Shown: piece after piece, positions 20,601 to 33,695 of the stretch
Position numbering within the stretch: position 1 is the first letter of the stretch
Layout of the letters: each line of letters begins with the position of its first letter
Assembly: GCA_034008185.1 (NCBI GenBank)
Contig: CM067081.1
Coordinates: 147,652,258 to 147,716,257, forward strand
DNA: 64,000 bases
Direction: 5' to 3'
Source of the DNA: Gorsachius magnificus
Lineage: Eukaryota > Chordata > Aves > Pelecaniformes > Ardeidae
The notes under the pieces: generated by a model
The model's database searches: none
What the model saw: the letters and a program-made list of their open reading frames with translations, nothing else
What the model was told of the DNA's origin: nothing
Made by a program: the position numbers and the translations under genes

Positions 20601-23600
20601 TATCTCACCTCTTCAAGGCATTGAACAAATAACCATATGTGAAGTAAGAAATGGGAGCAGAATTTGGAAACTAGTAACTGGTAACCTACAGGAATGATGT
20701 GAGTAATTTAACTTACCATGTTACATTGTAGTGTATCAGCCAAAAAAAAAAGAAATCCATTAAAAGTCTGCCCAGCACCTGGGAATGGACTGTTACTACA
20801 GTTGGCAAGAGCTACAGAGATTTCCATCTGTGGATCATTAATCAAATCTGTGCCAACTTGAAAGACCAAAACCTGCTATCAGTTAGCTTGTCATCTTAAA
20901 AGAAAATCAAAAGTATCAGAAAGCCCTCTTGTTGACAGCATCACTTGAGACGCCAAAGACAGTTTAATCCTATCATCTGGACAACTTTCCTTCTTGTGAG
21001 AGTTGAAATACATCGGTGGAAAAGTGTAAAGTTATATATTACCATATTAATTTCATTCTACTGAAAAATGGATTTATTCTACATTTTATCTGTCAGATCA
21101 CCAGCATTTATAGGTACTGCTGACTGTAGCTGAGCCTGGTTGTGAAATATTTTGTGAAAACTGAAGTAACCCCTACCCTCCTGAAGGCCTTTGGGCTTTT
21201 GCCCTGTGGCTTCTAACCAGGCTTTGATACCTCTCTGTGCTTCTTTTGTTACCTATCTCTTCTGCCTCTTATCAGTACCTCCATTAAAGCCACAGCTAAT
21301 TTGCTGGATGTTCTTATCCTTACTGCTTTACAAATGTTTTGCTAACTAAATCTATGTAGTACCTTCACGGGCTTTCCACTGCAGAGCTTGATGGCAATGC
21401 AGAAGACTCCAGATGAAAGCTGCTTTTGTGGCTTTCTGTGCAAACTTTCAATTCACTGCATATGAGTCTCTTGGTCTCAGGAGTGCCAGCTGCTGGTTTG
21501 ATTCCATTTGCAAAGCTCAGAACTGAAGTACTTGAAGAGATGTGAGTTTGAGGGAAAGCATAGTTGCTGGATCTTTGTTCAGAGCTGTAATGTGAATGAG
21601 TAGATAAAAACATACCACTTTCATATGCTCTTCATCTGACTGTACGTGCCATGGAAAACAGTTGTAGGAAGCACAAAGGTTTCAGGAATAAAACCTGTAT
21701 TAATTCCTTTGCTGAGAATCTTTATACTTCTAGGAAAAAACAATGCTGTGCTTTTATCTCAATAGGTGTTACTGAAAATAGCTCAAATTCCACATCCAGA
21801 TACCGCATGATTTGGCATTAAGCTTGTAGTTACAAAATTTTTTACAAGTACGTCCCTACTTCTATAATGCCTTAAACCAAAAGCCAAACTGCCAGCCCTA
21901 GCTTTCAAGTCTATATAAGGATTGTTTTCATAGAACAAGTCGAAATGAGTCTAAATATTTTCCAGAAAACTAAATTTAGCTTTTAAAAACCATCTTCCCT
22001 AGAAAATGTAGATAAAATATTTTTGCTTTGAGATCTGGGTTCACTGAACTCTCCCCAAGTCCTAACACATGCATGAGCCAACAAAAACCCCATGAAACAA
22101 CCATTCACACAAACTCCTGAGAACCAAATCAGCTGACTCTGGCAGAGCACAAATGTTTTTAAACTCATTTCAGCTTCTTTTATGAAGATAATCCAAGCAG
22201 TACCAACGTGCTCATTCCACAAGCATCTTTTCTGCTTCTCCCAGGATAAAATGATAACATCGGAGTCAAAGACTTGCAGCATCCCAGAGTCATGGCCTAG
22301 ATTTTTTGCTGTAGCAACAGATCTGCAGAAGGGCAAACATTTGTTTTATATATGGAAAAGGATGTTGGAAAATAACAGAAAACATCATCTTTTGTAACTA
22401 GGCACAGTATTTTAGAGAAGCCTGGAATGCCCTGTCTCTAATGTAAATGTACAGTACTCCATTTAACACACTTCTTCTATTTATTTTGTCTTAGTAATCA
22501 GCTGCTGCCTTTGAGAGGATAATAAAGTTAGTTTTTATTCCCACACACAAACACGCACATATAATGTAATAGATTGTGACTGATTTACTTTTTTTAGAGA
22601 AGCTAAAAAAGGAGAAATGCACAAGAGCACCCTTGTCTGAATAAATACTGGGCTGTCTGTATGGAATAACAATTATATGCTGAAGCTAGAGCAGATGTAT
22701 GGGTGTGAATCACATAAGGGTAGGTTGGGGAATTATAATCAGCCAAACAGACCTAGGAATCAATCAGCAGTGGAAATTTTTCTGTGGTCAAACAGCAGAT
22801 TGTTCTAACTGATATGGGGAAAGACAGGGAAAGTGATTTTCAGCCCATGTTTTGCTGCAAGTCTAGTGTGGAAGTTCCCAAAGTGTAGGACATGCATTTG
22901 TGGTACAGAAATGCAAAATTAAATGAGAGCTGGCACTGCCATTGGCAGCCACTGTTAAGACTCCTGAAGAAAAGTTTGCAGAACCCTTATTTTGTACTCC
23001 TCAAGAAGAACAACTCTGTAGTTAAGACTAGAGATGTGAATGCTATTTTTTCCTGGTTTTGCCATGTACTCTGACCTAGGTCAGATTTGGTCTGATTTGC
23101 AGAATCACTGGGTATCCAACTGTTACTGTAGCCAGTAAAAGGAGTCAATAAATGTCACTTTCTTTGAAGGATGAGGTCAGCCTCTGTGTTACAAATCGTG
23201 ACATATAATGTCTTCATTGACATTTGTGATGTTCCTTTGATACTTTCATACACAGAGTAGTCACAAAGCACTGGTTAAAACAAATGTTTGCCTACTTTTC
23301 TTCATCATTTCTGCATTATCATACAAAAAATTTCATTCATTGAGATCATTCGCTGTCTTTCCCAGTAGCGAGTTTATTACCCACTTACTCTCTTACTTAC
23401 AAAACAGCTTTACCTGAACCATCTTCATAGGCACGCTCCCCAAAAGAGTTAACCAGGAAAAATCATGCTGCCAATTTTGTTTTCTATCAAGTCCTTTCTC
23501 CTCTCCTATTTGTTTTGCACGTTGCGTGGTGTGACGTATCTTACATTAGAGTGTTGGAAATGAACAAAGGCATCTGTAAGCTAGGGGTTCTAAAGCATCC

Positions 23601-26600
23601 TCCAAAAACCTGCCAGAAATATCTTCCCTCAACTTCAAGCAGTAAACAAATGGGCTTAAGTTCATTCCTGTTGCCAGCTTAAGTTACGTCATGGCCTCGG
23701 AGGACCAAGGACAATGAGCAATTAGTAGAGATTACACAACATTACCATTTGACAATTGGGTGGTTTATTTAGTGAGTCAGCAGGGTTTTTTGCCGCCCTT
23801 CCTAAGATGTCCGCTGATTAAGAAAAGTAATTGTAGCTTTGTGGGCAGTCTCAGCTGAGATTTAAGACATAAAGGCAAAGGAACAGAACCAAAGTCATTG
23901 GTACAGCACTGCGGGGAATGCGGAGTCTTGGAGTCACTGCTCTTTTTGCTCTCATACCTGCTGGGGGGGGGGAGATGACAGTAATGTTTGTCATTTCATC
24001 TCAAATGCATTTGTCTACCAAAGGTAAAGAGCTTATGTTGTGTTGTACTCAGTTCAGAATTGAAGGAAGTTTATCCACTATTCCCACCTTTACAGAAATT
24101 TCATGTGCATTAGCTGCTTCCTGGCAGCTAAGCATTTTCTAGCCACTGCATTAAAAAAATTCAAAATAATTTGGAAAACATATGATATACCAGATTTTTA
24201 AACAACTTATAAAAGAAATATGAGTATTTTCCAATAAGGTTGGATAAGGTTATGGAAACAGTGATGAAAAAAATCAAGCCTTTCTACTTCTAGCAATAAC
24301 TGAAATGTATCCAGACTTGTTTCCAGTCAAGCCAGTGGACGTTTGTACAATGATTTTAGTGAAACTATATTGGGCACTTAATTCTTTTTCCAAAATCTTC
24401 ATTAGGTAGACTTAAACACTACATAAAACTTAGTTAATTGAAGAAAAGATGGTGCATTAAAAGCAGAAAACAAACCTCCTGATTTATCATTTTGCTTAAA
24501 GATTTAAGAAGATTGCCTGCCTGAATATGCCTGAAGTTTGGTTGTGGCTTTGGGTTCTTTGCGATTGCAAGAAGCCACCATTGGAATATATACCATCCTC
24601 TCTCTAGACCTTTTTTTTTTTTCCAGAAACTAGCGATTTTTTCTTCCAGAAGCCTGGGAAACTCATCTGGTAAATGTATACATATGGAAATAATTACCAA
24701 GCAGCACAGTAGCACACTAGGGAGAAGATGTATGGTAGTTGAATTGATAGTTGATACCCAGAGCATTAAGACAATTGAAAAAATTGTAGTGGATTTATAC
24801 AACTGTGGAGTGCATTTTCAGTTTGTGTCCAGCTTTTCTTCTTTTGTTAGAACAAAAGGAAAGACACACAGTGTCTCGATTTCAAATAACATTTTTTTGC
24901 AAACCTAGGTCACCTAGTGCCACTTATCATTTAAGCAGATCTCTTAGCTTTTTATCCTGTTGTACTAAATCATCTAATCCAACCACAGCAGTGATATCTG
25001 GGATGACTGTCTATCCTATTTTACATGCAATATCAGCCAAGTAGGAGTGGCATTCCCAGGGGACAGGGGATTCCCACCTCTCTGAGTTAGTTTTTGACAC
25101 TCATGAAGCTCTCACATTTGGGCTCCAAAACATGACAACCTGCAAAACTAGTCTGGTGTGTCTTCTGACTGCCGAAGAAGCATATATTTATTAATGGAAA
25201 TTATGAGCTTCAGAGAAATAAGACCACCGTGAATTTCATGAAAGCAGTAGGTCCGTTAGGATAACAATGGATACTGGTAGCCTCCCCATTTATCGCACTA
25301 TTTCATCCTCCTGGTTTTAGAAAAAAATCATTGTTAATAAGTGGTAAGGCTTGCAAATGTTCCTGCTGCTGGATTAACTGGATATCAGCAAGGCACAGGT
25401 AGGGTAGCAGTGATGCAAAAGAAAGGCAAGACTTTTCTTATGGCACTGGATAGAAACCATATGTGAATATTCAGTCTTTTGATGGCATTTTGATGGCATG
25501 TCTGACCATCGATGCAGAAAACCCTTTTACATCACAAAGTGGAACAGGAAAAATGTTCAATTTGGCCACTCAGTATTACACAGAAATCAGTCATTCCCTA
25601 TCAACAACATTGTGAGATCAGTAGGAGCAAGAAGTCCTTTTCTGCTAAGTTGTCCTAGACAGAAATCCTGCTTCAGTAAATAAATGATACCACTTGGGAA
25701 AACAGAGTGATATCAACACCATACATCAGGTATAATTGTTTGGATATCTAGTTTTCCGTAGAAGAATTTAGCATCAAAAATTCCACAGTATTTAATGCTT
25801 GGATGAGGAACCAGTTACTCAGATTAATGGTGTGCCATGCCAAAATAATGGTAGCTGCCTCCCAGAGCTGACCTATGTAGCTAGAATATATTTTCTTCCT
25901 TCCATGCAGATGTTAATGTGATCAGAAGCATCAGCCTATTAATCAGCTCATTGGCAGCGTGGCAAAAACTCATCTTTAAACTTGATCGCAATTTCCTGTA
26001 TCCTGTCAGAAGAGATCCTGACTACAGTAGCCCATCAGTTAGAGAAGTTGTCCAAAGGTAAAGACAACACTGGGCTTCTGCTGCTGAAGAATGCAACTGT
26101 CTAATTTTCAGGGGAATTAAGAGTTGCAGCTATTCTACTCTGCACTGATCTTTGCTAGCTTCAGGTCTACTCCAGCTGCCAATTTGAGGGTCAGATCCTA
26201 ATCTTCAAAGCCATCACCAAGTTTTAATCTATTCCTATTGGCAGGGCATTGCTGGCTGCACTACAGCTACAGAGCTGCACCCTTTTCAGAAAAGCAGCTC
26301 AGAGAGTCCAGGACAAAGTACACTAAAGCTGAAGACAGATATTTTTGGCAGAGGGTCTTCACTACTGAGTAATCTCAAGGAGATCACATACTCAGCAGTC
26401 CTGAACCATGAAACTCCTCTTCATATCCTTTCCAGAGTTACCTGTCTTCCCTGTGGAATGTTCCTCTCATTTTTATGCTACAAAATCATTTATTTTATAT
26501 CAGAAATGTGAAACTATAAAATAAGATTACTGAGATTTATTCACAACCTAGAATGAACAAACCCACAATCATTTAAAAGTTCCTTGCACAAAAAAAAAAA

Positions 26601-27964
26601 AATAAATAAATCGTGCTGTTCATTTTGTGACCATTATGACATTCTGGACTCTGGCAAACTTTGGAGTTTGCCAATTGGAAAAAGATGCTGTTAGTTCCCA
26701 GGTCTGAGTAACTGTAGGTAGACCCCCAGACCTTTCTTGCAAAAGACTTTTCCACTAGAACTGAGTTGATTCAAATTATAAATGAAATCTTTCTTAAGAG
26801 AGAAGGATTTGTGTTATGTATTCAACTCCCTTCAGAAATAGCCTCTTCTGCCTTTCCACATATCCTGATGGAAATAATCCCCTGCAGCTGCTGATTCATG
26901 CAGAGATTGCTAAAGCAAGGGTTTTATGCAAGATTTACATTTGCAACAGAGCACTTGTCATTGTGTGAAGGGACTCTTGCAGAAAACTAGATTTATCATT
27001 CCTTTATAAGCAATCAGCTGCATTCCAGGTGGTGAGGCTAGGAATCAGGTAGCAGCTTGAAGATCCCCCAATCTGTACAGTAGCCTACAATTTGCTCCAT
27101 TTTATTAGTTGGTAAGAAGGAAAAAAGGGGAAGTGTTAAACAAAACCAGCAGACAACCAACCCCACAATTCATTTATTTTGCTTTTATTTTTCTGCCTTG
27201 TAGTAGGCCAACGAGAAGACTCTGCCTGTTGATATTTGTAGGATAGTTTAAGAGAGAAAGCAAAGACTGCTGATTTTTTCCAATGGTGCCTGCTTTCATA
27301 CCCACACTCCTATTTGGCTAGCAACAGTGAAATAACACTTTGTTTTCAAACTTTCAGTATTTTATGTTTTTACTTGATACTTCATATCCTGAAGAAGCTC
27401 AAACTTCACTTTTATAAAGTTATTAGGTCTCATGGAGAAAACAAAATATGAGCCCAAGTGCACTTTAAGGGCTCAAAGTTAAAGGGAAACTAAAGATATC
27501 TTCATTTAGTATTTCACAGCTAGACTGCATAATTTGTGATGTTTATAACCAGCAATTTTGCCGAAGATTCTGTTCTAGATATCAAATTTTTCTGGGATAA
27601 CTTTTTGTAATTTAAATATAAAATGGGCTACCCTCAAAGACATTTCAAAGATTCCAGTTTTGTGATTCACTGGTGAAGGGAGTTATTTTCAACCTTTCCC
27701 ATGATCTCAGTGTCATGGGATTTTTATTCTCTGGGAGCCATGATGACACGAATAACATTAACAATAACAAATGCATTATCCATTTCAGACTTACGATAAG
27801 AAAGAAACAACTTCTGATAATTTGTTAGTGGGAAGCAGCTTTTGTTACCTGCTACCAGTGCAAACCCGGCTGTCATCAGTTGTGGAAAGCTGCATAGGCT
27901 CAACTAGATGTCAGCAAAACTGCGGTTTATTTTCACTGTTTCTTATGTTTTCTGTGCAAATTGT
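17676..27964. other. Long gene-free AT-rich spacer
   Basis: About 10 kb without recognisable coding exons, RNA genes or young repeats. Short runs are C11 at 18877-18887, G10 at 23963-23972 and a T-run near 24611-24622. An A-run with AAAT repeats (26590-26611) is also present. An 11-bp tandem duplication around 'tttgatggca' sits near 25478-25499. Any function would be regulatory, and conservation data would be needed to say so. Confidence 0.5.
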
Positions 27965-28065
27965 CAAATCCCATACTCTCTCTGCCTCATATAGCATCTG
28001 TAAAATGGGATTCTTTAGGTTTGCTTCTATTTGACTGTAAACAGATTGTTAGAGTGGGACAGATT
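27965..28065 (+). repeat. Possible ancient MIR/L2-type repeat fragment
   Basis: The phrase 'ctctgcctcatatagcatctgtaaaatggga' (27978-28008, in two parts) resembles the 'TGCCTCAGTTTCCCCATCTGTAAAATGGG' core common to ancient amniote MIR/L2-type elements, followed by 'actgtaaacagattgttagag'. Short and worn, so only a tentative call. Confidence 0.35.
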
Positions 28066-31000
28066 CTGCCACCTTTGCTCTCAGAACAGAACACTCTGCA
28101 AGGGAAAAGAATACGAGTGAGAATGGATATTGAGTGGTTATCAGAAGGGGAGCCTGGTTTTGAAGCCTGTAGATGTATTAATTTATCTGCATATAACAAA
28201 TAATGCTATTAATAATACTAAATTTCAAAAGGTGTGGAGGCTTATCTGGTGTGCAAATTCTAGAAAATGCCAAACAGTTTTACAGCATCCTTGCTAGTAG
28301 TTTGTCAATGCATATAGAAAGAGAAATCCCTACCCCTTCAACATATTTCCCTCACTTTGGGCAGGATCTGTTTCCATTCTGTTTCTGTTTTGTGGTTAAG
28401 CTAAGGGCATCAGTTTCTTGGAGCATCCCATACAAAACCAATATGGTAAAATAAATAACATTTGAAAAGAACTACAAGGGCAATACCAGTGTGCCTACAA
28501 ACATCTGTCCTCCTGTGCTGTTGTTTTGCCATGCTGACCTAAACCCCGAGCTTGGTGTGCTCGGTCCAGCTGCTGTGAGAAGTTGTTCTGGTGAAGTGTG
28601 CCACGTGTGCCACGGCATGGCAGGGTGCCGCAAGGTCATGTCGAGCCTCCAGCTCCTTATTCTGCAACTAAAAATACTGCTCCTGTTTACAAGCTTCTGT
28701 TTCAACGTTATCTCTTTAGAATTCGGTATCAAATGCCTCTGCCTGTTCCAGATAGATCAGGCACTGTGTTTGGGAACCACCAGCTTGTGCTACATTGGGT
28801 TAAATTCTTACTGCACCTCATGAATGGCTGTCCTGTGTTGAAAGAGGAACAACTGGGAAAATTTGGCAATATATATTGATATTCCTACTATGTTTTGGCA
28901 AAGGATGTTGCGAATGAGTAGAATTTAACCCCCAAATTTGTCATAGTAAGCACCTGAAATATAGACACCAGGCCAGATACAAATTTTGCATATGGTCTTT
29001 TCATTTCTTTTTACAGCAGGAATAAATATTTAAAGAACGTGTGATATCTGTCTTTCTATTTCCTACGATGTAATGGGGCAGATAACTGCTGTCTCTTTCA
29101 TTACATTCTGAATGTAGTTAAATGATATTTGTAAGGCACTGTAAGGTATTACATGAGAACAAAATGGGATTTTTTTTATTATTTTTTAATCTACATTTGT
29201 TGCAAATCAGTTTGATTTTTGGCTAGCCAAGAGAACATAGCCATACCTTACCCATATAAGATATTTTTGTTATTTTGAAACATCTTTTCTTGTTTCAAAA
29301 TATGTCCAAATGAAATTCTAATAGTCTTTATGGGATCCTTGTTTTTCCAGAAACTTTTTAGACTTTGAACAATTCCATTTAAATAATATGGTCTAATGTA
29401 TCTCTAGATTGGATTTATGATTTTATTATGATTTTTGGAGACCGTTCTGGTTCACACTCAACAAGGTCCAGGATAATAAATACAGTTGCAAAAATGTGTG
29501 AAAATTCTGATATTGGTGAGGATATATATTTACACATTTATTTCAGGAGGGGTCTGTTTCAAATCCTTGCAAATGAAGAGGAAAGGGACAGCTTTCTTCT
29601 AACATTGTTTTGTTTTATTTTCAATCTCACAGAAATTGGATACAAAACTGATATCGTATCTCAGGCGCTGTTGCTTTGCTGCCAAGGTCAGCTCTGCAAG
29701 CTAACTTCATGTTTTTCACATGGCGGTTTTGTGCTCCAGCTATTTCTCTGGTGTATTAAAAACAAACAGGCTCTTCTCCAACATCAAATGTCCGTGTCTT
29801 TTGTTTATTCCTCTGCCTCCTTTTTAACCCTTACAACTGTTTCAGCCTTAGGAAGGTGCCCCCACCCCCCCACCCCACCCCATCCTTAAGCTGCCTGGTC
29901 TCCAGCTGCCTTGCTGCTGCACTGAGCAAGAGCTGAAGGTCTGCCCCAGGAGACAGGGGTTAGGCCGTACTAAGTTGAAAACACTGATAAGGAAGAACCG
30001 TGGTGGATCTCGAAGTGGCAAAAACTTAAGATCAAGGGTGTGTAAAGATTTGTTCCTCTGAATGGCCATGTGGTTCCAGAAGAGGGTAGAAGGTGGTGGT
30101 AGTGGGTGTAGTAGGAGGGAGCTGGGTTTTTGTTTTGTTCTGGACCTGCAGTGGCTTGTCTGTCCTATTGCAACTGCAATAGTTTTTTCCCTGTCTTAGG
30201 TGTAGGACCAGGAGCGAAATGTACCAGACAATTGCAAAACTCAAAGGTTCTGAACTCAGTAGTTAAATATTTACAGTTTTGGCTACTTTATCCTCAGTAC
30301 TGTGAGGGTTATGGTCTGGACTGTGATCTTGAGCAATCTTGGGCTTAAATGTTCATATCTTTGAGAAACTCATCTAGTGATCAATATCGATATACTGATA
30401 CCCACTGATAGCTAATATGAATGTCCCTACTATGCATTAAAGTTCTATAAAGAGCCAGCTGCACTGTTGCTGAAATATGCCCATTGTTTTTAAAATGGAA
30501 AAATAAATCTTGACTTGTGAGAGCAGAACACTAGCGTCTGCGTTTTGTGCTTCTATGTCATGTTATCAGGGCTCCCTGCTGCATCAGGTAGTGCATAAGC
30601 AGTCAGGAAAACTTTCTGATGCTGAAAGGACTCTGCTGCAGAGGTGCTCCTTGTTTAAAGAAGCCCAGAAGGCATTTAAAGAGGCTGGAAGAGAAATCTC
30701 CCTGTCCAGGAGCTTAGGCAACCTTACGAGCCTCAGTATAGTGGCCATACAAGCGACTATACAGTATCTATACAGTATTGGAAATGAAGAAGGTAGCTTT
30801 GAAAGATAGAAAACAGCTGAGCTCCTGTATACGAGATCATCCTCTGGACTGCTCAATGTCCAAATTCCTCTACACTGCACCGTTGTGTGCTTTTAATGTC
30901 CTAGATGATATTTCAGTTTAGAAGCTCAATACTTTCTGGCTTTATAACTCTGCAAGCTAAATCAGTGCTTCTCTGGTTTATATCTCTAACCTAATGGCAA

Positions 31001-32989
31001 ACTTCCTATTGTAATAAGTGCAGCTGTGGCAACACAGGCCTGGAATCTGCGGGATGCACAAACAACCCTTGGGCAAGCAAAGTGTTGGCTGTTGGTAGAA
31101 AGAAGAAGGTATCTGCAGATCTTCATATGAGTCCAAAAGATGACTCAGTGGTAGAAAAGGCAATTCCAAATTACCCCCTGTTGTGACCTGTAAAAACATA
31201 CCCAAGAGCCAACTTTTTCTGTTTCCAAGTATCAATACAGGGCTCCAAACAAAACAAAACAAACTCAAACCCAAGAATGAGGTGAAATAAAGCATATTAA
31301 AATTTAGGCAACTTAATGAGAAATCAAGTGCAATTTCTTTGGCATATTCCCAAAATTTATGTTAATGCAAACAGCAATACCATAAGTAGTTAGCTGTTTG
31401 AGTTTATTGCTCTCCTCCAGGGAACCAGGAGGAGACCTGTACCTCATTTTTATTAGTATATCGTCAAAACTGCCTACAAGTGAGAAGTAATTTAAAATGC
31501 AGGTCATTAAAAAAATCACATTCTTCTAGTATAAAATAATAAATTCTCTAAAGAGAAAGGTCTACAGCAGTAATTCTAAAGATTTAATATCCTTAAATAT
31601 CTTAAGTAGAAATTGATGACTAGAACAAGGATAAGGTCAATATAACATTGTAAACTCAATGAAATATATCAACGAGGATGAAAAATGCAGCAAATCACTT
31701 GCTGACAAATGGTGATGGGGGGACTGAGCTATTTATTTCCAATGTATTGTGAGATCCACAGTCAAAAACTTCAATCTTGGCATCAATTAATTGATTCCTG
31801 TCTCAGTTTACTCCAACCCTTACCCCATAAAGTCTTGTTTAACAGCAGCAATGAAATCTTCCTAATATGAAAATAAAACTATGAAAAGGTATTAGTAAGA
31901 GTTGGATAAGAGGGGCCTTTCTGTTGAAAAATGGGCCTACTACTAAAGAGACCTTCATTCTGTTAGAGCTGTTACTCAGAGAACCGAATATATTTTCACT
32001 AGGATAAACATGCTTTGAACAATACTCTGTTCCTGTGTTGGGCAGCAGAAGAATTTTATTCATACCCAGAGAATCAAGTTCATTCTAAGCTGTGCAATTA
32101 ATTCCTTCATATGCCATAAAAAGACATTAACGCTGCCGTGCCTCCGCGCAGCGGTCCTGCGTTACAGTTAGGCAGCCTGGCAACATACCCCAACTTGTCA
32201 ACATAAACTTCTGTGTTTAACGGGGATGTACGGTAAGGCAGATTTCATAGCCAGCAGGGTTCAGAAATCTGGTGATATGAAAAAGAATTTATTAAGGGAT
32301 TTATTTTTGAACTGCAAAAAGAAAATTTGGGTCATAAAGCTGTTGGGATATGAGGAAAGAGAAGTCTGGTGGGACTGGTGAGGGAGAAGGCCCCTCGGAT
32401 CAGTGTGGGTGGTCTTAAAAAGCAGTTGATGGATGAGGGAGAGAAAGGTTGGACATGGAAGTGAATTCACCATATTTGCATTTTACATCCATATGTTAAC
32501 TATGTCTCGGATGTGTTTTTTAAGTGAAGGAGATAGAAGAGCTGGAAGGGTTACAGTTAAACGGATGAAATAGTCAGTGAAACCCAAGTCCGAAACACTT
32601 ACATTGATATGAATCCTTTTAGCTCCCAGAGATTTCTATGGACTGGTTTCTTACACTACTGGGTTCTTTATTAGATTTATAGGGTTACTATAATAATAAT
32701 AGACCATATAAGCAATAATAATAATGTATTATTAACAAGAATATATAATATATTGTCTTCTTTTCATTATTTTTCTTTCACTCACTCCCACATTTTGCAG
32801 GCATTGCCATATTATTGCTGTTATTATTTTGTAGAGCAGAAATGCTTGAAAGCACTCAAACCAGGGTTACGCAGCAGCTAGACTGAAGCAATGGACACAC
32901 ATTGACCCCACTCCGGGTCGCTGAAAATCAAATGCAAAATGCAAAACAACAGCTGGATTTAATGTACAAATGCTTGAAAAATATGACCA
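28066..32989. other. Gene-free spacer
   Basis: No gene recognised. It contains a strong G-quadruplex motif on minus (29859-29881) and AT-rich trinucleotide stretches around 32690-32735. A stretch at 32818-32880 faintly resembles the reversed ancient ATT-tailed repeat also seen at 36.3 kb. The 153-codon plus frame at 29428-29889 has no recognisable domain. Confidence 0.5.
29859..29881 (-). repeat. G-quadruplex motif with single-base loops
   Basis: On plus, C5-A-C7-A-C4-A-C4; on minus, G4-T-G4-T-G7-T-G5. Four G-runs joined by single T loops is the most stable class of parallel intramolecular quadruplex. No gene is adjacent. Confidence 0.85.
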
Positions 32990-33695
32990 AACATGAAATA
33001 GCTCTAGGGTTGTAGAGCTGGGGACACAGCTGGGTACTGACTGGGAGCAGCTTTGCTGTAAAGGACTTGGGGGTCCTGGTAGACAGCCAGCATGCATCAG
33101 CAGTGTGCCCCAGGGGAATGGAGGCTGAGGCCATACCGGGTGGTAGTAACAAGAAGATAGCTGCAGATCACGAGAACTGATTCTGCTTCCCCACCAGTGC
33201 TTGCGAAGCCATGTCTAGAGCAATGTGTCTGGTCTGGGGCCCCACAATGCAAGACCAATATGAACAAACTGAAGTGAATGCAGTGAAAGATCACTAAGAT
33301 GATTTATTTGGGTGACATGATGTACAAAGAGAGTCTGAGAAAGCTGGGTTTCTTCAGCCTTAAGAAGAGAAAGCCTAGGGGAGACCTTACTGCTGTCTAC
33401 AATTACCGAACAAAAGCGTGCTGAGGAGACAGGGTCAGATGTGGCTTAGAGGTGCATGAGGGAAGGGTGAGAAACAATGGGCACAGGTTGAAACATGGGA
33501 AATTCCGAGTAGATGAAAGAGAAAAAAAATCACAGACAGGCTGTAGAATTTCCATTTCCTGGAGATACTCAAAACTCAACTGTAGGAGTCTGAGCAACAT
33601 GAGCTATCTTAGAAGTTAGCCTTGCTTTGAGCAGGAGATTGTATTAGATGGCCTCTAGATGATCCCTTTCAAACTGAATTATTATCTGAATCTGG
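32990..33695 (+). mobile_element. Old CR1 LINE 3' half fragment
   Basis: A decayed CR1 on plus. 'aaggacttgggggtcctggt' (33060-33079) matches the conserved ORF2 DLGVLVDS region, 'cactaagatgattt' (near 33293) the ATKMI region, and 'gcctctagatgatcccttt' (near 33651) the 3' UTR. Heavily mutated; an old insertion with approximate limits. Confidence 0.82.

Noticed and set aside
29428..29889. 153-codon plus-strand frame as a novel gene
   Set aside because: No recognisable domain, it ends in a low-complexity C-rich tract, and there is no CpG island, splice structure or poly(A) context supporting it.
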